From: an uncultured Porphyromonadaceae bacterium
GTDB lineage: Bacteria; Bacteroidota; Bacteroidia; Bacteroidales; Muribaculaceae
Length of the DNA: 58,777 nucleotides
Assembly: GCA_947174335.1 (NCBI GenBank)
Contig: CAMWIM010000007.1
Coordinates: forward strand, 1 to 58,777
Direction of reading: 5' to 3'
Position numbers and translations under genes: made by a program. The notes below the pieces were generated by a model that was not told where the DNA came from, did not search any database, and saw nothing but the letters and a program-made list of their open reading frames with translations. The number at the start of each line of letters is the position of its first letter. The stretch's first letter is position 1. Positions 34,817 through 42,566 of the stretch are shown one piece after another.

Positions 34817-35164
34817 ATGGCAAAAAAAGACCCACTTGACAAGCATTATTATCGAATTCGTGAGGTAGCCGAAATGCTAGATTTACCCGATTCGACTCTT
34901 CGTTTTTGGCAGTCTCAGTTCCCTATTATTCAAGCGTTTAGAGATAATAAGGGTTTGCGGTATTATTCGCCCCGTGACATTGAAAATTTCAGAATGATTA
35001 AATATCTGATTAAAGATCGAGGGCTCAAAATCGAAGCTGCAAAAGCAGAGATTAAAAATAATCCGAAGGGTATTGAAAAGCGTTTTGATGCGGTTGAAAG
35101 ACTTTGTTCGGTCAGAGATCGTCTTCAAAATATGCTTGATGCCTTGAACTCTATACGTCGATAA
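34817..35164 (+). CDS. MerR family transcriptional regulator
   Basis: 115 aa. The N-terminal MerR winged-helix domain is clear: HYYRIREVAEMLDLPDSTLR, then FWQSQFP and KGLRYYSPRDIENFRMIKYL. The rest is a short helical dimerisation tail with no effector domain and no Cys for metal sensing. This short type is conserved in Bacteroidota next to an M23 peptidase gene, so it may regulate cell envelope genes (inference). Spacing: four bases after the peptidase gene, one base before the ABC-F gene. Confidence 0.9.
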   Translation: MAKKDPLDKHYYRIREVAEMLDLPDSTLRFWQSQFPIIQAFRDNKGLRYYSPRDIENFRMIKYLIKDRGLKIEAAKAEIKNNPKGIEKRFDAVERLCSVRDRLQNMLDALNSIRR

Positions 35165-35165
35165 T

Positions 35166-37034
35166 ATGCCTTCATATCTTCAAGTTGAAAAGCTTACCAA
35201 AAGTATCGGTGACCGCGTCTTGTTTTCCGACATTACTTTCGGAGTTGACGAAGGTGATAAAATAGGATTAATTGCAAAAAACGGAACAGGCAAAACGACA
35301 CTTTTGCGATGTCTTGCAGGTGAAATTTCACCCGATTCAGGAGAAATCATTTATCGTAACGGGATTAAAACAGCATATCTTGACCAAACGCCGTTCTTTG
35401 ATTCCGATATGACAGTTCTCGAGGCTGCTTTTGCTACTGAAACACCTGCGACCATTGCGATTGCTAAGTATGAAACAGCTCTTGCTTCGGGTGATAATGA
35501 TAAAATCGCAAAAGCGGTTGAAATAATGGATCGTGAAAATGCATGGGACTATGAAGATTTGATGAAGCAGATGCTTTTCCAGTTACATTTGACCGATCTT
35601 TCTCAAAAAGTAGGCACACTGTCGGGAGGTCAGCAAAAACGTCTTGCTTTAGCCCGAATTTTGTTGGATCATCCTGATTTTGTATTACTTGATGAGCCGA
35701 CAAACCATCTTGATATAGAAACTGTTGAATGGCTTGAAAATTATTTGTCGCGTGCCAAAATGACTATATTAATGGTTACACATGACAGATATTTTCTTGA
35801 CCGTATTTGTTCCAAAATAATTGAACTTGATCGTACTCAGGCGTTTTCATACGATGGTAATTACGATTATTACATTCGACGCCGTAGCGAACGAATTGAA
35901 GCAATGACCGCAGAGTTGGCACGTGTCAAAAATACACTCCGAAAAGAGCAGGACTGGATGAATCGACAGCCTCAAGCTCGTGCCGGTAAAGCAAAATATC
36001 GTATTGACGCATTCTATGATTTAAAAGATCGAGCAGCTGTTTCACTAAAAGAAAAAAATGTAGCTCTTGATGTGAAGTCAAGCTATATCGGCTCAAAAAT
36101 TTTTGAAGCCGAACATATTTCAAAATCTTTTGGATCGAAAGTCATACTCGATGATTTTAATTACATCTTTTCGAGATATGAAAAACTCGGTATCATTGGA
36201 GTAAATGGTGTCGGTAAAACAACGTTTATAAAGATGTTGCAAGGACTTGTTCAGCCCGATAAAGGTACTTGGAATGTTGGCGAAACCGTTCGATTTGGCT
36301 ATTACAGTCAGCACGGAATCGAGTTTGATGAAAACAAACGAGTTATTGATGCTATAACCGAAAAAGCCGAAGATATTGTTTTTGATGGCGGAGAACGAAT
36401 TTCCCCAATGAATTTTCTTCAAAAATTTTTGTTTTCGCCAGCTGATCAACAAAAGTATATTCATACTTTGAGTGGTGGCGAACGCGCTCGTCTTCATCTT
36501 GCGTCGGTTTTGATGACTTCGCCCAATTTTTTAATTCTGGATGAGCCGACCAACGACCTTGATATCATAACGCTCGGATTACTTGAAGAATATCTTGCAT
36601 CATTCAGCGGATGTGTGATTGTGATTAGTCACGACCGTTTTTTCCTTGACTCAATCGTTGATCATCTTTTTGTATTTGAGGGTAATGGCGTGATACGCGA
36701 TTTTTCCGGTAACTATACTGAATATCGCGAATATATTGCCCGGCAACGTGCACGCGAAGCCGAGGAAACAAGTAAGCAAACAGATTCAACACCATCACCT
36801 AAAAAGCAAAAGACCGAAACTCGTCGTCTTTCATTCAAAGAAAAAAAAGAACTTGAGCAGTTGACTCTCGAGCTTGAAAAACTTAATGAAGAAAAATCCG
36901 CACTTGAACAAATATTTAACTCAGGAGAGCAGCTTGACCGTATCACAGAAAATTCTGCGCGTTTTGAGGAAATAAAAAGTCTGATAGATGAGAAAGAAAT
37001 GCGATGGCTTGAACTTTCTGAAATTGAGGGCTAA
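35166..37034 (+). CDS. ABC-F family ATP-binding protein (Uup-like)
   Basis: 622 aa with two ABC domains in one chain and no membrane segment. First domain: Walker A KNGTGKTT (about 38-45), signature LSGGQQKRLALARILL, Walker B FVLLDEPTNHLD. Second: Walker A GVNGVGKTTF (about 344-353), signature LSGGERARLHLASVL, Walker B FLILDEPTNDLD. A charged linker and C-terminal coiled coil (ELEQLTLELEKLNEEKSALE) match Uup, which acts on ribosomes or on DNA transposition intermediates. ABC-F proteins are translation factors; antibiotic resistance is not suggested by the sequence. It lies in a run with the MerR and WecG-type genes. Confidence 0.92.
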   Translation: MPSYLQVEKLTKSIGDRVLFSDITFGVDEGDKIGLIAKNGTGKTTLLRCLAGEISPDSGEIIYRNGIKTAYLDQTPFFDSDMTVLEAAFATETPATIAIAKYETALASGDNDKIAKAVEIMDRENAWDYEDLMKQMLFQLHLTDLSQKVGTLSGGQQKRLALARILLDHPDFVLLDEPTNHLDIETVEWLENYLSRAKMTILMVTHDRYFLDRICSKIIELDRTQAFSYDGNYDYYIRRRSERIEAMTAELARVKNTLRKEQDWMNRQPQARAGKAKYRIDAFYDLKDRAAVSLKEKNVALDVKSSYIGSKIFEAEHISKSFGSKVILDDFNYIFSRYEKLGIIGVNGVGKTTFIKMLQGLVQPDKGTWNVGETVRFGYYSQHGIEFDENKRVIDAITEKAEDIVFDGGERISPMNFLQKFLFSPADQQKYIHTLSGGERARLHLASVLMTSPNFLILDEPTNDLDIITLGLLEEYLASFSGCVIVISHDRFFLDSIVDHLFVFEGNGVIRDFSGNYTEYREYIARQRAREAEETSKQTDSTPSPKKQKTETRRLSFKEKKELEQLTLELEKLNEEKSALEQIFNSGEQLDRITENSARFEEIKSLIDEKEMRWLELSEIEG

Positions 37035-37045
37035 GAAATTTATCT

Positions 37046-37777
37046 ATGGATTCGGTTAAGATTCTGGATATTAATATAGATTGCATTACGTTTCATCAAT
37101 TGCTCGAAACTTTTGATAGGGGAATTCTGTTTACGCCAAACGTTCAATCACTATTGTTGGCTCACGATGACTCTGATTTTTTAGATTACTACAAAAAAGC
37201 TGACTATCGTGTTTGTGATAGTCGGGTAGTAAAACTGTGTTCTCGATTATTGCCTAAATCAATTCCTGAAGCGATTCCCGGCAGTAGTTTTTTTCACAGG
37301 TATTGTGGCTATCATGCAAAAGATCGAGACTGTTTAATATATTTAATCGGTGCGACTGAAGGCGTTGGAAGTATCGCTTCAGATAATATAAACAAATGTA
37401 TTGGACGCCAAATGGTTGTGGGTTCATATTCTCCACCATTTGGCAGAGCTATGACTGATGAGGAAATGGATAATCTTGTTGACGATATTGCACGCTCCGG
37501 AGCGACAGTTGCAGTAGTCGGACTCGGTTCTCCGAAACAAGAAAAATGGATTATAGATAACCGACATCGTTTCCCTACAATAAGATTATGGATGGCGTTA
37601 GGTGCAACCATAGATTTTGAAGCCGGAACTCTAAAAAGAGCCCCGGCTTGGATTCAAAAGTTATGTCTTGAGTGGTTATTCCGATTCTTTCAGGAACCAC
37701 GTCGTCTGTTTCCCCGATATTTTATTCAGGGACCGCGATTTTTTTACTATTTTTTGCAACAACTGTTAAAGTCATAA
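37046..37777 (+). CDS. WecG/TagA/CpsF family glycosyltransferase (GT26)
   Basis: 243 aa. Recognised by ILFTPNVQSLLLA, ADYRVCDSRVV (the catalytic Asp of the family's PDG motif is kept, although the Gly is Ser-Arg here), VGLGSPKQEKWI, MALGATIDFEAGTLKRAPAW and the basic C-terminus LFRFFQEPRRLFPRYF, which associates with the membrane. The family transfers N-acetylmannosamine-type sugars to lipid-linked precursors of surface polysaccharide. No other polysaccharide genes are near. It follows the ABC-F gene by 11 bp and ends inside an inverted repeat shared with the convergent DJ-1 gene. Confidence 0.88.
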   Translation: MDSVKILDINIDCITFHQLLETFDRGILFTPNVQSLLLAHDDSDFLDYYKKADYRVCDSRVVKLCSRLLPKSIPEAIPGSSFFHRYCGYHAKDRDCLIYLIGATEGVGSIASDNINKCIGRQMVVGSYSPPFGRAMTDEEMDNLVDDIARSGATVAVVGLGSPKQEKWIIDNRHRFPTIRLWMALGATIDFEAGTLKRAPAWIQKLCLEWLFRFFQEPRRLFPRYFIQGPRFFYYFLQQLLKS

Positions 37778-37795
37778 CCGACTTGACGTTATGAC
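37771..37795. terminator. Inverted repeat spanning two convergent stop codons
   Basis: GTCATAAC (37771-37778) and GTTATGAC (37788-37795). The left arm contains the stop codon of the glycosyltransferase gene, and the right arm that of the DJ-1 gene. No T-run follows on either side, so it is at best a weak terminator. Confidence 0.45.
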
Positions 37796-38340
37796 AGCAA
37801 CATGCCGTTAGCCACTTCGCGTGCGATACCGTCACCCATTGAGTTAGCTACAATTGCGAGTGCAAATTTTGTGGCTGATGCCGGTCCGTTGGCGGTAATA
37901 ATTGTGTCAAGTGCGGCAACTTGCACACCAATATATAACGATTTACCCATCTTGTCTTCAAATCCGGGATAGCATGTAGCTTCTTTGCCGTCAAGAATTC
38001 CAAGAGGTGCAAGCACGACCGCAGGAGCCGCACATATAGCAGCGATTTTACCACCTTTATTATTATGGTCGGTTAGCAACTTGTCAAGAGGTTCGTAATC
38101 GTGAAGGTGAGTTGCACCCGGCATACCTCCCGGACAAATAAGCCATTCACAATTTTCATAATAATTGTCGGCAAAGAGTGTATCGGCTTCAACTACAATA
38201 CCATGAGCACCGGTAACTTTTTTGTCTTTATTGATTGATACGGTGTTGACATTCATTCCGGCTCTGCGCATTACATCAACAACTGTCAGTGCTTCAATCT
38301 CTTCAAAGCCATCAGCTAAAAATAAAAATGAACGATTCAT
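37789..38340 (-). CDS. DJ-1/PfpI family protein (YajL/ThiJ-like)
   Basis: 183 aa, single DJ-1/PfpI domain. The nucleophile Cys is C103 in KIAAICAAPAVVLAPLG, the conserved Glu is in the DGFEEIEAL block (about residue 14), and LICPGGMPGATHL precedes. Members act as glyoxalase III-like or protein-deglycating enzymes, or as chaperones; which applies here cannot be told. Cytoplasmic. It is divergent from apbE, and each has a TAAATTTG element in the 116-bp gap. Confidence 0.9.
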   Translation of the reverse strand: MNRSFLFLADGFEEIEALTVVDVMRRAGMNVNTVSINKDKKVTGAHGIVVEADTLFADNYYENCEWLICPGGMPGATHLHDYEPLDKLLTDHNNKGGKIAAICAAPAVVLAPLGILDGKEATCYPGFEDKMGKSLYIGVQVAALDTIITANGPASATKFALAIVANSMGDGIAREVANGMLLS

Positions 38341-38383
38341 AATAGATATTTCTTTTAATTATTTTAGTTTTTGTGTTTGTCTA

Positions 38384-38391
38384 CAAATTTA
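38384..38391 (-). promoter_or_regulatory. -7 element (TAAATTTG) of the DJ-1 gene
   Basis: Minus-strand TAAATTTG 44 bases before the DJ-1 ATG. Confidence 0.5.
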
Positions 38392-38426
38392 ACGCAATTT
38401 ATTGAGAGTTGTTTCATTAAAATCAC

Positions 38427-38434
38427 TAAATTTG
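38427..38434 (+). promoter_or_regulatory. -7 element (TAAATTTG) of apbE
   Basis: Plus-strand TAAATTTG 22 bases before the apbE ATG. A TTG at 38402-38404 is 22 bp upstream, at the long end for a -33. Confidence 0.55.
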
Positions 38435-38456
38435 AACACTTTTAATTCTTTTTATT

Positions 38457-39473
38457 ATGACAGCATTAAAAATCAGACCATTATCCCTTTTTAGTCTTTT
38501 ACTTTTGACGACATCGGTTGTCGGATGTGATGATGAGCATTACATTAATGAATCGGGAATGGTTTGGAACACAATCTATAATATAACTTATTCGGCTCCG
38601 AAGTCACTGGAAGATTCGATCAAGGCAACTATGCGTCGTGTTGAACTTTCTCTGTCCCCGTTTAATGAGCGTTCTTTAATAACCCGTATAAATCAGGGCG
38701 TAACTGATTCGACAGATGAGTTTATTGATACCATTTTTGCGGTCTCTAAAAAGGTTAATGAATTATCATCAGGCGTATTTGACCCTTCTGCCGCACCTCT
38801 TTTTAGTTTATGGAGCGTAGGACACGGTCAAAAGCCAAACGTTGACCCTACTGACCAGCAGATTGACTCCGCTTTGACTCTTGTCGGAATTGACAGCTGT
38901 TACATTTATAATAGTATAATATCTCGTAAATCGCCGGGTACTCAATTTAATTTCAGTGCCATTACAAAAGGTTTTGGGTGTGACATGGTTGGAGAAACCT
39001 TGCGAAGAAACGGATGTACCAACTATATGATTGAGATTGGTGGTGAGATCGCTCTTTCGGGATTCGCTCCTTCAGGTCAGCTTTGGCGTATTCAGATAGA
39101 TGCCCCGGAATTTAATGATTCGACTGTTACCCACACACGTCTTGGAATAATTGAATTGTCAAATTGTGGTGTCGCAACATCAGGGAATTACCGCAACTTC
39201 AGGCGAGACAATAACGGGCGTTTGTACGGACATACAATTTCGCCCGTAACCGGACGTCCGGTTACATCGGTTTCAACACTTTCAGCAACCATTATCGCTC
39301 CTGATTGTATGCTTGCCGATGCCCTCGCAACTGCGTGTATGGCTATGCCCCTTGATGATGCACTGGCGATGTTAGAATCAATTGAAGGTGTTGAGGGTTT
39401 GCTTATATCAGCCAAAGATGATGAAGGTTACTACTTTGACTCAACATCACGATTCCCCAAAATAAAAAAATAG
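38457..39473 (+). CDS. apbE: FAD:protein FMN transferase (ApbE), lipoprotein
   Basis: 338 aa. Signal peptide ending in the lipobox LTTSVVGC (about C23), so it should be anchored and exported. ApbE landmarks: NTIYNITYSA, LSPFNERSLITRIN, NFSAITKGFGCDMV (usual DLGGIAKGYAVD, altered at several positions), YMIEIGGEIALSG, and the C-terminal block GHTISPVTGRPVTSVSTLSA with the Mg-binding Asp and Thr residues after it. It attaches FMN covalently to Ser/Thr of periplasmic electron-transfer proteins such as NqrB/RnfG. No nqr or rnf genes are in the window. Ten bp before the lactonase-fold gene. Confidence 0.93.
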   Translation: MTALKIRPLSLFSLLLLTTSVVGCDDEHYINESGMVWNTIYNITYSAPKSLEDSIKATMRRVELSLSPFNERSLITRINQGVTDSTDEFIDTIFAVSKKVNELSSGVFDPSAAPLFSLWSVGHGQKPNVDPTDQQIDSALTLVGIDSCYIYNSIISRKSPGTQFNFSAITKGFGCDMVGETLRRNGCTNYMIEIGGEIALSGFAPSGQLWRIQIDAPEFNDSTVTHTRLGIIELSNCGVATSGNYRNFRRDNNGRLYGHTISPVTGRPVTSVSTLSATIIAPDCMLADALATACMAMPLDDALAMLESIEGVEGLLISAKDDEGYYFDSTSRFPKIKK

Positions 39474-39483
39474 AGATAAAGCT

Positions 39484-40533
39484 ATGTCATTCATACAAAT
39501 AACTGTAGGAAGCTACAACAGTCCTGATAATCAACCGACAATTCATCGATTTGAACTTGATACAGAAACCGGACGTTCGACATTGATTGATTCGTATGCC
39601 GGTTTAAGTAATCCCTCATTCATTGCGATCCCTCAAAAGGACGTGTTGTTGGCTGTCAATGAAGATTGTAATCATGATGACGGACTGACTGTATTGCATT
39701 TTAAAGAGAATAAGTATCAAAAAATAATGAAGGTCTCAGGCGAGGGGAGCGCACCTTGTCATGTCGCAATGTCACCTGAAGGCAACTTCGTTGCAACCGC
39801 CAATTATTTAGGTGGTAGTGTGTCTGTTTTTCCTTTTGATAAAGTATTAGGTACAATCAGCAATCCCGATGTGATTAAGTTTTGCGGAAAAGGACCTGAC
39901 GAAAGACGACAGACGGGACCTCATGCCCACTTTGTTACATTCACTCGCGATGGGCGATATATGATTGTCCCCGATTTGGGAGCAGATGCTCTTCATGTTA
40001 TACCAATCAATGATGGCAAACCAGACGGCGCAAATAAAACTGATGTAAATATGGCTCCCGGGTCTGGTCCTCGTCATATTGTTTTTAATCAGAAAGGTAA
40101 TATAGCGTATCTTGTCAGCGAACTCGCAGGCACGGTCACTATAATCGATTATAATTCTAAAGCCGGAACACTTACAACGCGCCGAGTCGTCGAACTTGAC
40201 CCAAATCATGCGCATGCGTCAGCCGATATTCATATGTCGCCTGATGGTAGTTTCCTTTACGCTTCAAATAGACGTGTAGATGATGGAGTAGTTTGTTTTG
40301 CTGTTGATAATGAGAACGGCGAGCTTAATCGTGTCGGATTTACGCCGACAGGCAGTCATCCTAGAAATTTTACAATCACCTCTGACGGAAATCTGATGCT
40401 TGTAGCGTGTCGTGATGACAATAGAATAGAGGTTTATCGTCGCGATTCAGAGACAGGTGCATTGTCGTTATTGTCTACAATTGGCTGTCCTTTGCCGGTC
40501 TGCATCTTGTTAGAAGATTCCGAGACTGTATAG
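39484..40533 (+). CDS. Lactonase family protein (6-phosphogluconolactonase-like beta-propeller)
   Basis: 349 aa, seven-bladed beta-propeller of the YbhE/Pgl lactonase family. Landmarks: LSNPSFIAI, APCHVAMSPEGNFVATANYLGGSV, GPHAHFVTFTRDGRYMIVPDLG, GSGPRHIVFNQKGNIAYLV, HASADIHMSPDGSFLYASNR, SHPRNFTITSDGNLMLVACRDD. Repeated blade pattern of S/T-P-D-G-x-F/Y. No signal peptide. It may hydrolyse 6-phosphogluconolactone in the pentose phosphate pathway, but other lactones are possible and no zwf or gnd is adjacent. Its last 24 bp overlap the convergent NSS transporter gene. Confidence 0.88.
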   Translation: MSFIQITVGSYNSPDNQPTIHRFELDTETGRSTLIDSYAGLSNPSFIAIPQKDVLLAVNEDCNHDDGLTVLHFKENKYQKIMKVSGEGSAPCHVAMSPEGNFVATANYLGGSVSVFPFDKVLGTISNPDVIKFCGKGPDERRQTGPHAHFVTFTRDGRYMIVPDLGADALHVIPINDGKPDGANKTDVNMAPGSGPRHIVFNQKGNIAYLVSELAGTVTIIDYNSKAGTLTTRRVVELDPNHAHASADIHMSPDGSFLYASNRRVDDGVVCFAVDNENGELNRVGFTPTGSHPRNFTITSDGNLMLVACRDDNRIEVYRRDSETGALSLLSTIGCPLPVCILLEDSETV

Positions 40534-41859
40534 AAATACGGCTGCAATACATATCGGGGCGATATATCTTAAACATAAGATAACAAGACGCATACCTGTC
40601 AATTCCCGACGCGATGATTTGGGAGATAGTTCTTTTTTTACAATCCTCCTATCGAGCACATATCCTACAAAAATAGAGATAAACATTCCTCCGATAGGTA
40701 ACAAAATATTAGACGATATATAGTCAAACAAATTAAAGAATGTCAGCCCGAATACCGTCACTACGCTAAGCGAACCAAAAGATAGGGCGCACAATACACC
40801 AAGAACCATTGCTATTGAAATGATAATGGTAGTGGCTTTGCGGCGCGACATATCGAACTCATCAACGAGATAGGCAATACTGATTTCACTCATTGATATT
40901 GTGGACGATAAAGATGCAAGGAATAGAAGGAAAAAGAATAAAATTGACCATATCGTGCTACCCGGCAGTTGAGTGAAAATAGATGGCAGTATCTCAAAAA
41001 CCAGACGAGGACCGGCTGCCGGTTCCATTCCAAATGTAAATACAGCAGGGAATATGATAATTCCGGCAAGGATAGCGACCATTGTATCGATAGAAGCCAT
41101 AATTCCAGCGGTCTTAAGCAATGGCGTGTCTTTCTTGAAATAGCTTGAGTAGGTGATGAGACATCCAAGTCCAAGACTTAACGAGAAAAAAGCCTGTCCC
41201 ATTGCACCAATCATAACCGATGGTGTAACTTTTGAAAAATCAGGGTTAAACAGAAATGAAAGTCCTTGAGATGCCCCGGGAAGCATAAGGGAATTAATGC
41301 AGAAGACTACAAGCAAAATGAATAGTATCGGCATCATTATGTTTGACATTTTTTCAATGCCGCGTTGTACTCCGCGAATAACTATCACATAATTTATAAA
41401 TAGGAACAGGAGAGTACATATTACCGGCGAAATATCTGAGGTTGCAAATGTGTCGAAACGCGAATGAAATGAGTCAACGCTGTTTTCCGCACCAAATCCG
41501 ACAATCGAAAGTCTGAGATATTCCAAAGTCCAGCCTGCCACAACAGAATAGAAACTTAAAATAAGTATTGAAGCAAGAATACCCATGTATCCGATAAGTG
41601 CCCACGATTTTCCTGGAGCAAGTTTTTTAAATGCTCCGCGTATATTCAGCCCGGTATTTCGTCCGATTATAAATTCGGCACATACAACCGGAATACCGAT
41701 TACAAAAACAAAAAAGAGGTCGATTAACAAAAACGCACCACCACCGTTAACTCCGGCTTCATAAGGGAATCGCCATATGTTACCAAGCCCTACAGCCGAG
41801 CCTACAGTTGTTGCAATCGCGCCAAGTCGTGTCGCAAAATGTGCGCGTTTCTCAGTCAT
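40510..41859 (-). CDS. Neurotransmitter:sodium symporter (NSS) family transporter
   Basis: 449 aa, about 11-12 membrane helices with the LeuT-fold start signature GAIATTVGSAVGLGNIWRFP in helix 1 and GGGAFLLIDLFFVFVIGIPV in helix 2. It takes up an amino acid or related small molecule with Na+; the substrate is unknown. Many bacterial members of this length have a shortened helix 12. It is a clear paralogue of the gene at 51691-53070. The 3' end overlaps the lactonase gene by 24 bp. Confidence 0.93.
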   Translation of the reverse strand: MTEKRAHFATRLGAIATTVGSAVGLGNIWRFPYEAGVNGGGAFLLIDLFFVFVIGIPVVCAEFIIGRNTGLNIRGAFKKLAPGKSWALIGYMGILASILILSFYSVVAGWTLEYLRLSIVGFGAENSVDSFHSRFDTFATSDISPVICTLLFLFINYVIVIRGVQRGIEKMSNIMMPILFILLVVFCINSLMLPGASQGLSFLFNPDFSKVTPSVMIGAMGQAFFSLSLGLGCLITYSSYFKKDTPLLKTAGIMASIDTMVAILAGIIIFPAVFTFGMEPAAGPRLVFEILPSIFTQLPGSTIWSILFFFLLFLASLSSTISMSEISIAYLVDEFDMSRRKATTIIISIAMVLGVLCALSFGSLSVVTVFGLTFFNLFDYISSNILLPIGGMFISIFVGYVLDRRIVKKELSPKSSRRELTGMRLVILCLRYIAPICIAAVFLYSLGIF

Positions 41860-41956
41860 TTTTGAAATATTTTAATGGTTGATTTATAAATATGCGATAA
41901 AATTACTAACAAAATAAATATTGTGCAAGAAATTGATGGATTATTGGATAAAAAAG

Positions 41957-41991
41957 AAGAGATATGTCATTTTTTTGATGACATATCTCTT
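41957..41991 (-). terminator. Terminator after the small lipoprotein gene
   Basis: Perfect 14-bp stem (41957-41970 with 41978-41991). On the minus strand it is followed by TTCTTTTTTATCC. 26 bp after the stop of the 152-aa gene. Confidence 0.85.
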
Positions 41992-42017
41992 TGAAAATGT
42001 AAATATTTATTCAATAA

Positions 42018-42476
42018 TTATTCAGCCGGCTGATCGGGGAGTACCGGAGTAACGGCTCCTGCCGGTATATCATCAGCCGAAGCTACAATATTGAGCGGGA
42101 ATTCCATAGCCGCAAGATTGATAGGATAGTCGACTACAAGCACTTGAGCGGTAATACCAAGAGTGTGTACGCCAATAGGAAGACCTTCAGTTACAATAGA
42201 GAACGTGTAAGGCTGAAGAATTGTAGTACCGACACGGAAATTATCGATGTAGTAGCTTGCAGAACCAAGACCACCGTTTTTGTTCGTGTGATTAACAAGG
42301 TCAAGTCTTTCAATTGTCAAAGTATCACCTTGAACAACATAAAGACCGCCGTCATATTGAGCTGCGTTGAAAGATGCTTCGAGTCCTACATCGGGAACAT
42401 CTTTGTCGTCATCGTTACATGAAGTGGCAAAAATTGCCAATGGCAATGCCAGTAATAAGTAAAAAAACTTTTTCAT
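42018..42476 (-). CDS. Small lipoprotein of unknown function, 152 aa
   Basis: Signal peptide MKKFFYLLLALPLAIFATSC with Cys at position 20, followed by NDDDKDVPD, an acidic start that in Bacteroidetes lipoproteins favours surface export. The body is beta-rich, with regularly spaced strands (TLTIERLDL, ASYYIDNFRV, YTFSIVTEGLPIGVHTLGITA), suggesting an Ig-like fold. No family recognised. It lies 90 bp downstream of clpB on the same strand and is closed by its own terminator. Confidence 0.7.
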   Translation of the reverse strand: MKKFFYLLLALPLAIFATSCNDDDKDVPDVGLEASFNAAQYDGGLYVVQGDTLTIERLDLVNHTNKNGGLGSASYYIDNFRVGTTILQPYTFSIVTEGLPIGVHTLGITAQVLVVDYPINLAAMEFPLNIVASADDIPAGAVTPVLPDQPAE

Positions 42477-42566
42477 AAATACTTGAATCTTTGGTTAGTT
42501 AAATAAATTATTTAGTTATATGTATTTTTTATAAAAGGGAGGAGAGAGAAAAATGACATTTTTTTA

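Noticed and set aside
34817-37034. MerR plus ABC-F pair as an antibiotic-resistance cassette
   Set aside because: The ABC-F protein has the Uup-type coiled-coil tail and the MerR protein has no effector domain; the pair sits among cell-envelope genes, not on a mobile element.
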